From the NCBI RefSeq assembly GCF_910591885.1, contig NW_025963557.1, positions 1,984,001 through 2,048,000 on the forward strand: DNA of 64,000 bases. The letters are read 5' to 3'. Position 1 is the stretch's first letter. Each line of letters starts with the position of its first letter. The translations under genes were made by a program, and so were the position numbers. The notes under the pieces were generated by a model. The model saw nothing but the letters and a program-made list of their open reading frames with translations. It made no database searches and was not told where the DNA came from. Origin of the DNA: Bombus terrestris. Lineage: Eukaryota; Arthropoda; Insecta; Hymenoptera; Apidae. Positions 56,285 through 64,000 of this stretch are shown in pieces.

Positions 56285-59200
56285 ATGACGTCGTGTAGTA
56301 TTACGTTATAACGTATGACGTTATGTATTATTACGACATAACGTAATACGTTATGCAGAATTGGGTTATAACGTATGACGTCATGTAGTTTTGCGTTGTA
56401 ACGTATGACGTTACGTAGTATTACGTTATAACGTATGAGGTCATGTGGTATTACGTTATTACGAATAACGTTATATTGTGTTACTTTATGACGTATGACG
56501 TCATGTAGTATTACTTCATGACGTATGACCTCATGTAGTATTAGGTTACAACGTATGACGTTATGTATTATTACGATATAACCTATGAAGTTATGTATTA
56601 TTACGATATAACGTATGACGTCATGTAGTATTACGTTATAACGTATGCCGTCATGTAGCATTACGTTATAACATATGACGTCATGTAGTATTACGATATA
56701 ACGTACAACGTTATATAGAATTACGATATAACGCACAACGTTATGTCGTATTACGTTATAACGTATCATGTCATGTAGCATTACGTTATAACGTATGACT
56801 TTATGGAGTATTACGTTATAACGTATGATGTCATGTTGTATTACGTTATTACAAATATCGTAATATTGTGTTACTTTATGACGTATGACGTCATGTAGTA
56901 TTACTTTATGACGTATGACGTTATGTTGTATTAGGTTACAACGTATGATGTTATGTATTATTACGATATAACGTATGACGTTATGTAGTATTACGATATA
57001 ACGTATGACGTCATGTGGTATTACGTTATTGCGAATAACATTATATTGTGTCACTTTATGACGTATGACGTCATGTAGTATTAAGTTTTAACGTATGACG
57101 GTATGTAGCATTGCGTTATTCCGTATAACGTTATATAGTGTTACGTTATAAAGTATGACGTCATGTAGTATTACGTTATAACGTATGACGTCATGTAGTA
57201 TTAGGATATAACGTACAACGTTATGTCGTATTACGTTAGAACGTATCATGTCATGTAGTATTACGTTATAACGTATGACGTTATGGAGTATTACGTTATA
57301 ACGTATGAGGTCATGTGGTATTACGTTATTACGAATATCGTAATATTGTGTTACTTTAAGACGTATGACGTCATGTAGTATTACATTATGACGTATGACG
57401 TCATGTAGTATTAGGTTACAACGTATGACGTTATGTATTATTACGATATAACGTATGACGTCATGTAGTATTACGTTATAACATATGACGTCATGTAGTA
57501 TTACGATATAACGTACAACGCTACATAGAATTACGATATAACGCACAACGTTATGTCGTATTACGTTATAACGTATCATGTCATGTAGTATTACGCTATA
57601 ACGTATGACGTTATGTATTATTACGATATAACGTAATACGTTATGCAGAATTGGGTTATAACGTATGACGTCATGTAGTTTTGCGTTATAACGTATGACG
57701 TTACGTAGTATTACGTTATAACGTATGATGTTATGGAGTATTACGTTATAACGTATGAGGTCATGTGGTATTACGTTATTACGAATATCGTAATATTGTG
57801 ATCCTTTATGACGTATGACGCCATGTAGTATTACTTTATTACGTATGACGTCGTGTAGTATTAGATTACAACGTATGACGTTATGTATTATTACGATATA
57901 ACGTATGACGTCATGTAGTATTAGGTTACAACGTATGACGTTATGTATTATTACGATATAACGTATGACGTTATGGAGTATTACGTTATAACGTATGAGG
58001 TCATGTGGTATTACGTTATTACGAATATCGTAATATTGTGATCCTTTATGACGTATGACGCCATGTAGTATTACTTTATTACGTATGACGTCATGTAGTA
58101 TTAGGTTACAACGTATGACGTTATGTATTATTACGATATAACGTATGACGTCATGTAGTATTACGTTATAACGTATCATGTCATGTAGTATTACGTCATA
58201 ACGTATGCCGTCATGTAGTATTACGTTATAACATATGACGTCATGTAGTAATACGATATAACGTACAACGTTATATAGAATTACGATATAACGCACAACG
58301 TTATGTCGTATTACGTTATAACGTATCATGTCATGTAGTATTACGTTATAACGTATGACGTAATGGAGTATTACGTTATAACGTATGAGGTCATGTGGTA
58401 TTACGTTATTACGAATAACGTTATATTGTGTTACTTTATGACGTATGACGTCATGTAGTATTACTTCATGACGTATGACGTCATGTCGTATTAGGTTACA
58501 GCGTATGACGTTATGTATTATTACGATATAACGTATGACGTTATGCAGTATTAGGTTATAACGTATGACGTCATGTAGTTTTGCGTTATAACTTATGACG
58601 TTATGTAGTATTACGATACAACGTATGACGTCATGTGGTGTTACGTTATTGCGAATAACGTTATATTGTGTTACTCTATGACGTATGACGTCATGTAGTA
58701 TTACGTTATAACGTATGACGGTATGTAGTATTACGTTATCCCGTATAACGTTATATAGTGTTACTTTATGAAGTATGACGTTATGTTGTATTACGTTATA
58801 GCGTATGACGTTATGGAGCATTACGTTATAACGAATGAGGTCATGTGGTATTACATTAGTACGAATATCGTAATATTGTGTTACTTTATGACGTATGACG
58901 TCATGTAGTATTACTTTATGACGTATGACGGTATGTAGTATTACGTTATTCCGTATAACGTTATATAGTGTTACGTTATAAAGTATGACGTCGTGTAGTA
59001 TTACGTTATAACGTATGACTTTATGGAGTATTACGTTATAACGTATGATGTCATGTGGTATTACGTTATTACGAATATCGTAATATTGTGTTTCTTTATG
59101 ACGTATGACGTCATGTAGTATTACTTTGTGACGTATGACGTCATGTAGTATTACTTTATGACGTATGACGTCATGTAGTATTAGGTTACAACGTATGACG

Positions 59201-59524
59201 TTATGTAGTATTACGATATAACGTATGACGTTATGTAGTATTACGTTATAACGTATGACGTTATGTAGTATTACGATATAACGTATGACGTCATGTGGTG
59301 TTACGTAATTGCGAATAACGTTATATTGTGTTACTTTATGACGTATGACGTCATGTAGTATTTGGTTACAACGTATGACGTTATGTATTATTACGATATA
59401 ACGTATGACGTCGTGTAGTATTACGTTACAACGTATGACGTTATGTATTATTACGATATAACGTAATACGTTATGCAGAATTGGGTTATAACGTATGACG
59501 TTACGTAGTATTAGGTTATAACGT

Positions 59525-60304
59525 ATGATGTTATGGAGTATTACGTTATAACGTATGACGTCATGTGGTAATACTTTATTACGAATAACGTTATATTGTG
59601 TTACTTTATGACGTATGACGACATGTAGTATTAGGTTACAACGTATGACGTTATGTATTATTACGATATAACGTATGACGTTATGCAGTATAAGGATATA
59701 ACGTATGACGTCATGTAGTTTTGCGTTATAACGTATGACGTTATGTAGTATTACGATATAACGTATGACGTCATATAGTATTACGTTATAACGTATGACG
59801 TGATGTGGTATTACGTTATTACGAATAACGTTATATTGTGTTACTTTATAACGTATGACGTCATGTAGTATTACGTTATTCCGTATAACGTTATGTAGTG
59901 TTACGTTATAACGTATGACGTCATGTAGTATTACGTTATAACGTATGACGTGATGTGGTATTACGTTATTACGAATAACGTTATATTGTGTTACTTTATA
60001 ACGTATGACGTCATGTAGTATTACGTTATAACGTATGGCGTTATGTAGTATTACGATATAACGTATGACGTCATGTGGTATTACGTTATTGCGAATAACG
60101 TTATATTGTGTTACTTTATGACGTATGGCGTCATGTAGTATTACGTTATAACGTATGACGGTATGTAGTGTTACGTTATTGCGAATAACGTTATATTGTG
60201 TTACTTTATGACGTATGACGTCATGTAGTATTACGTTATAACGTATGACGGTATGTAGTATTACGTTATTCCGTATAACGTTATATCGTGTTACTTTATG
60301 ACGT
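59525..60304. repeat. 26-unit module, copy 5 of 5
   Basis: Same module inside the second copy of the 5345-bp tandem duplication. It differs from copy 4 by three substitutions that I noticed (one in the unit at 59765, two in the unit at 59885). Confidence 0.88.
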
Positions 60305-60784
60305 ATGACGTCATGTAGTATTACTTTATGACGTATGACGTCATGTAGTATTACTTTATGACGTATGACGTCATATAGTATTAGGTTACAACGTATGACG
60401 TTATGTATTATTACGATATAACGTATGACGTTATGTATTATTACGATATAACGTGTGACGTCATGTAGTATTACGTAATAACGTATGCCGTCATGTAGTA
60501 TTACGTTATAACATATGACGTCATGTAGTATTACGATATAACGTACAACGTTATATAGAATTACGATATAACGCACAACGTTATGTCGTATTACGTTATA
60601 ACGTATCATGTCATGTAGCATTACGTTATAACGTATAACTTTATGGAGTATTACGTTATAACGTATGATGTCATGTGGTAATACGTTATTACAAATATCG
60701 TAATATTGTGTTACTTTATGACGTATGACGTCATGTAGTATTACTTTATGACGTATGACGTCATGTTGTATTACGTTATAACGT

Positions 60785-60806
60785 ATGACGTTATGGAGTA
60801 TTACGT
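60785..60806. repeat. 22-bp unit: 8-bp deletion scar, copy 2
   Basis: Identical to 55440-55461, 5345 bp downstream. Unit starts move from 5 to 27 modulo 30. Confidence 0.92.
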
Positions 60807-61496
60807 ATGAGGTCATGTGGTATTACGTTATTACGAATAACGTTATATTGTGATAATTTATGACGTATGACGTCATGTAGTATTACTTTATGACGTATGA
60901 CGTCATGTTGTATTAGGTTACAACGTATGACGTTATGTATTATTACGATATAACGTATGACGTTATGTATTATTACGATATAACGTATGACGTTATGCAG
61001 TATTAGGTTATAACGTATGACGTCATGTAGTTTTGCGTTATAACGTATGCCGTCATGTAGCATTACGTTATAACATATGACGTCATGTAGTATTACGATG
61101 TAACGTACAACGTTATATAGAATTACGATATAACGCACAACGTTATGTCGTATTACGTTATAACGTATCATGTCATGTAGCATTACGTTATAACGTATGA
61201 CTTTATGGAGTATTACGTTATAACGTATGATGTCATGTGGTATTACGTTATTGCGAATAACGTTATATAGTGTTACTTTATGAAGTATGACGTTATGTTG
61301 TATTACGTTATAGCGTATGACGTTATGGAGCATTACGTTATAACGTATGACGTCATGTGGTATTACATTAGTACGAATATCGTAATATTGTGTTATTTTA
61401 TGACGTACGACGTCATGTAGTATTACTTTATGACGTATGACGTCATGTACTATTACGTTATTACGAATAACGTTATATTGTGTTACTTTATGTAGT

Positions 61497-61510
61497 ATGA
61501 CTTATGTAGT
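61497..61510. repeat. 14-bp half-unit scar, copy 4 of 4
   Basis: Copy of 56152-56165 in the second 5345-bp block. Unit starts move from 27 to 11 modulo 30. Confidence 0.9.
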
Positions 61511-61600
61511 ATGACGTGATGTAGCATTTCTTTATAATGTATGACGTTATGTAGCATTACGGTATAACGAATAACGTTGTACTGTGTTACTTTATAACGT

Positions 61601-61629
61601 ATGAAGTATGTAGTGTTACGTTATAACGT
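61601..61629. repeat. 29-bp unit: register scar, copy 2
   Basis: Copy of 56256-56284 in the second 5345-bp block. Unit starts move from 11 to 10 modulo 30. Confidence 0.9.
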
Positions 61630-63429
61630 ATGACGTCGTGTAGTATTACGTTATAACGTATGACGTTATGTATTATTACGACATAACGTAATACGTTATG
61701 CAGAATTGGGTTATAACGTATGACGTCATGTAGTTTTGCGTTGTAACGTATGACGTTACGTAGTATTACGTTATAACGTATGAGGTCATGTGGTATTACG
61801 TTATTACGAATAACGTTATATTGTGTTACTTTATGACGTATGACGTCATGTAGTATTACTTCATGACGTATGACCTCATGTAGTATTAGGTTACAACGTA
61901 TGACGTTATGTATTATTACGATATAACCTATGAAGTTATGTATTATTACGATATAACGTATGACGTCATGTAGTATTACGTTATAACGTATGCCGTCATG
62001 TAGCATTACGTTATAACATATGACGTCATGTAGTATTACGATATAACGTACAACGTTATATAGAATTACGATATAACGCACAACGTTATGTCGTATTACG
62101 TTATAACGTATCATGTCATGTAGCATTACGTTATAACGTATGACTTTATGGAGTATTACGTTATAACGTATGATGTCATGTTGTATTACGTTATTACAAA
62201 TATCGTAATATTGTGTTACTTTATGACGTATGACGTCATGTAGTATTACTTTATGACGTATGACGTTATGTTGTATTAGGTTACAACGTATGATGTTATG
62301 TATTATTACGATATAACGTATGACGTTATGTAGTATTACGATATAACGTATGACGTCATGTGGTATTACGTTATTGCGAATAACATTATATTGTGTCACT
62401 TTATGACGTATGACGTCATGTAGTATTAAGTTTTAACGTATGACGGTATGTAGCATTGCGTTATTCCGTATAACGTTATATAGTGTTACGTTATAAAGTA
62501 TGACGTCATGTAGTATTACGTTATAACGTATGACGTCATGTAGTATTAGGATATAACGTACAACGTTATGTCGTATTACGTTAGAACGTATCATGTCATG
62601 TAGTATTACGTTATAACGTATGACGTTATGGAGTATTACGTTATAACGTATGAGGTCATGTGGTATTACGTTATTACGAATATCGTAATATTGTGTTACT
62701 TTAAGACGTATGACGTCATGTAGTATTACATTATGACGTATGACGTCATGTAGTATTAGGTTACAACGTATGACGTTATGTATTATTACGATATAACGTA
62801 TGACGTCATGTAGTATTACGTTATAACATATGACGTCATGTAGTATTACGATATAACGTACAACGCTACATAGAATTACGATATAACGCACAACGTTATG
62901 TCGTATTACGTTATAACGTATCATGTCATGTAGTATTACGCTATAACGTATGACGTTATGTATTATTACGATATAACGTAATACGTTATGCAGAATTGGG
63001 TTATAACGTATGACGTCATGTAGTTTTGCGTTATAACGTATGACGTTACGTAGTATTACGTTATAACGTATGATGTTATGGAGTATTACGTTATAACGTA
63101 TGAGGTCATGTGGTATTACGTTATTACGAATATCGTAATATTGTGATCCTTTATGACGTATGACGCCATGTAGTATTACTTTATTACGTATGACGTCGTG
63201 TAGTATTAGATTACAACGTATGACGTTATGTATTATTACGATATAACGTATGACGTCATGTAGTATTAGGTTACAACGTATGACGTTATGTATTATTACG
63301 ATATAACGTATGACGTTATGGAGTATTACGTTATAACGTATGAGGTCATGTGGTATTACGTTATTACGAATATCGTAATATTGTGATCCTTTATGACGTA
63401 TGACGCCATGTAGTATTACTTTATTACGT

Positions 63430-64000
63430 ATGACGTCGTGTAGTATTAGATTACAACGTATGACGTTATGTATTATTACGATATAACGTATGACGTTATG
63501 TATTATTACGATATAACGTATGACGTCATGTAGTATTAGGTTACAACGTATGACGTTATGTATTATTACGATATAACGTATGACGTCATGTAGTATTACG
63601 ATATAACGTACAACGTTATATAGAATTACGATACAACGCACAACGTTATGTCGTATTACGTTATAACGTATCATGTCATGTAGCGTTACGTTATATCGTA
63701 TGACTTTATGGAGTATTACGTTATAACGTATGATGTCATGTGGTATTACGTTATTACGAATATCGTAATATTGTGTTACTTTATGACGTATGACGTCATG
63801 TAGTATTACTTTATGACGTATGACGTCATGTAGTATTACTTTATGACGTATGACGTCATGTAGTATTACTTTATGACGTATGACGTCATGTAGTATTACT
63901 TTATGACGTATGACGTCATGTAGTATTACTTTATGACGTATGACGTCATGTGGTATTACGTTATTGCGAATAACGTTATATTGTGTTACTTTATGACGTA
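63430..64000. repeat. Continuation of the satellite to the window end
   Basis: Nineteen units of the same family follow the 5345-bp duplication without a break. They include the six-unit cassette from about 63610 and a five-unit homogeneous run at 63790-63939. The array continues beyond the window. Confidence 0.9.

Larger units (their letters stand above)
52740..58084. repeat. 5345-bp tandem duplication, copy 1
   Basis: This block is followed at once by a nearly identical copy at 58085-63429. It holds a 26-unit module, a 22-bp unit, a 14-bp scar and a 29-bp unit. Its length, 178 units plus 5 bp, is explained by those scars (22 + 14 + 29 bp in place of 60). I noticed only about seven substitutions between the two copies, clustered at 53850-53910, 54420-54570 and near 55650. 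The borders are sharp: units at 52680 and 52710 do not match 58025 and 58055. Confidence 0.93.
58085..63429. repeat. 5345-bp tandem duplication, copy 2
   Basis: Second copy of 52740-58084. The sequence stops matching at 63430, whose unit has GTCGTGTAGTATTAGATTAC where 58085 has GTCATGTAGTATTAGGTTAC. The very low divergence makes this the youngest large duplication in the window, or an assembly duplication. Confidence 0.93.
1..64000. repeat. Satellite DNA array, 30-bp unit, fills the window
   Basis: The sequence reads as about 2,130 head-to-tail units of 30 bp, all in one orientation and with no other DNA between them. The consensus unit is ATGACGTCAT at positions 1-10, GTAGTATT at 11-18 and ACGTTATAACGT at 19-30. 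Most units differ from this at one to eight positions, and the same variants recur in the same order, so the array has higher-order organisation. Unit starts, taken modulo 30, are 1 (to 7381), 2 (to 21902), 3 (to 29896), 17 (to 37440), 1 (to 48449), 0 (to 55461), 22 (to 56165), 6 (to 56284), 5 (to 60806), 27 (to 61510), 11 (to 61629) and 10 (to the end). Neither array edge lies in the window. Arrays of this kind are typical of eukaryotic heterochromatin; the location and organism are inference. Confidence 0.98.

Noticed and set aside
2346..63674. Long minus-strand open frames (up to 3,643 codons) as protein-coding genes
   Set aside because: They are the one stop-free frame of a 30-bp repeat. 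They start and stop at random variant units or register scars, have no non-repetitive domain, and the unit can reach a stop by only 2 of 90 single substitutions. I describe one as a feature and do not call any as CDS.
1..64000. CRISPR array, suggested by a short regular repeat
   Set aside because: There are no unique spacers. The repeats abut directly and vary among themselves, and no cas genes are present.
1..64000. Telomeric or subtelomeric simple repeat
   Set aside because: I saw no TTAGGG-, TTTAGGG- or TTAGG-type tracts in either orientation, only the 30-bp family.
1..64000. CENP-B box that would mark a mammalian-type centromeric satellite
   Set aside because: No sequence resembling the TTCG...CGGG core of the box occurs in the consensus or in the variants I read. 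A centromeric role stays possible but is not supported by this motif.
1..64000. tRNA, rRNA or other structured RNA genes
   Set aside because: The palindromes give only short hairpins within the repeat. No cloverleaf, conserved rRNA segment or other RNA signature is visible.
1..64000. Assigning a species or clade
   Set aside because: Nothing but satellite is present and I do not recognise the family, so only a general eukaryotic origin can be argued.

Overview
The whole 64 kb window is one uninterrupted tandem satellite array with a 30-bp unit. I found no gene, RNA gene, transposon, CRISPR array, telomeric repeat or unique flanking sequence. About 2,130 units run head to tail in one orientation from the first base to the last. 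The consensus unit is built as ATGACGTCAT (positions 1-10, a perfect palindrome), then GTAGTATT (11-18), then ACGTTATAACGT (19-30, a second perfect palindrome). It is about 33% GC, carries three CpG, all inside ACGT tetramers, and looks like a diverged dimer of a 15-bp ancestor. A pure array this long points to a eukaryotic nuclear chromosome (centromeric, pericentromeric, subtelomeric or other heterochromatin), probably from a long-read assembly. The high CpG content suggests little loss of methylated C or recent amplification. I cannot name the organism.

The repeat register is almost unbroken. Unit starts stay in one register, apart from 11 breaks: two +1 scars (7351, 21872), four 14-bp half-units (29883, 37427, 56152, 61497), two 22-bp units (55440, 60785) and three 29-bp units (48421, 56256, 61601). 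Most of these are copies of each other, so as few as five independent off-register indels explain them. Every other length change I traced is a whole number of 30-bp units.

Above the unit lies a layered higher-order structure. Region by region: 1-8461 is related to 8462-14971 at a constant offset of 8461 bp. 8042-15631 is followed directly by a second copy, 15632-20041, that has lost 105 units. 20042-24602 is a mosaic that includes a 26-unit module found five times. 24603-32266 is followed directly by its copy 32267-39690, which has lost two blocks of four units. 39691-52739 is a mosaic of the same modules. 52740-58084 is followed directly by a nearly identical copy, 58085-63429. The last 571 bp continue the array.

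The minus strand has one open frame because 30 is divisible by 3 and the unit has no stop in that frame. This gives spectacular open frames of up to 3,643 codons with a 10-residue repeat of the type IRYNVILHDV. I judge these to be by-products of the repeat, not genes: only 2 of the 90 possible single-base changes to the unit create a stop, the frame is broken at the register scars, and no non-repetitive protein domain is present. The most interesting content is the dual-palindrome unit carrying a bZIP/CRE-type core, the half-unit ancestry, and a readable record of kilobase-scale duplications and whole-unit deletions.
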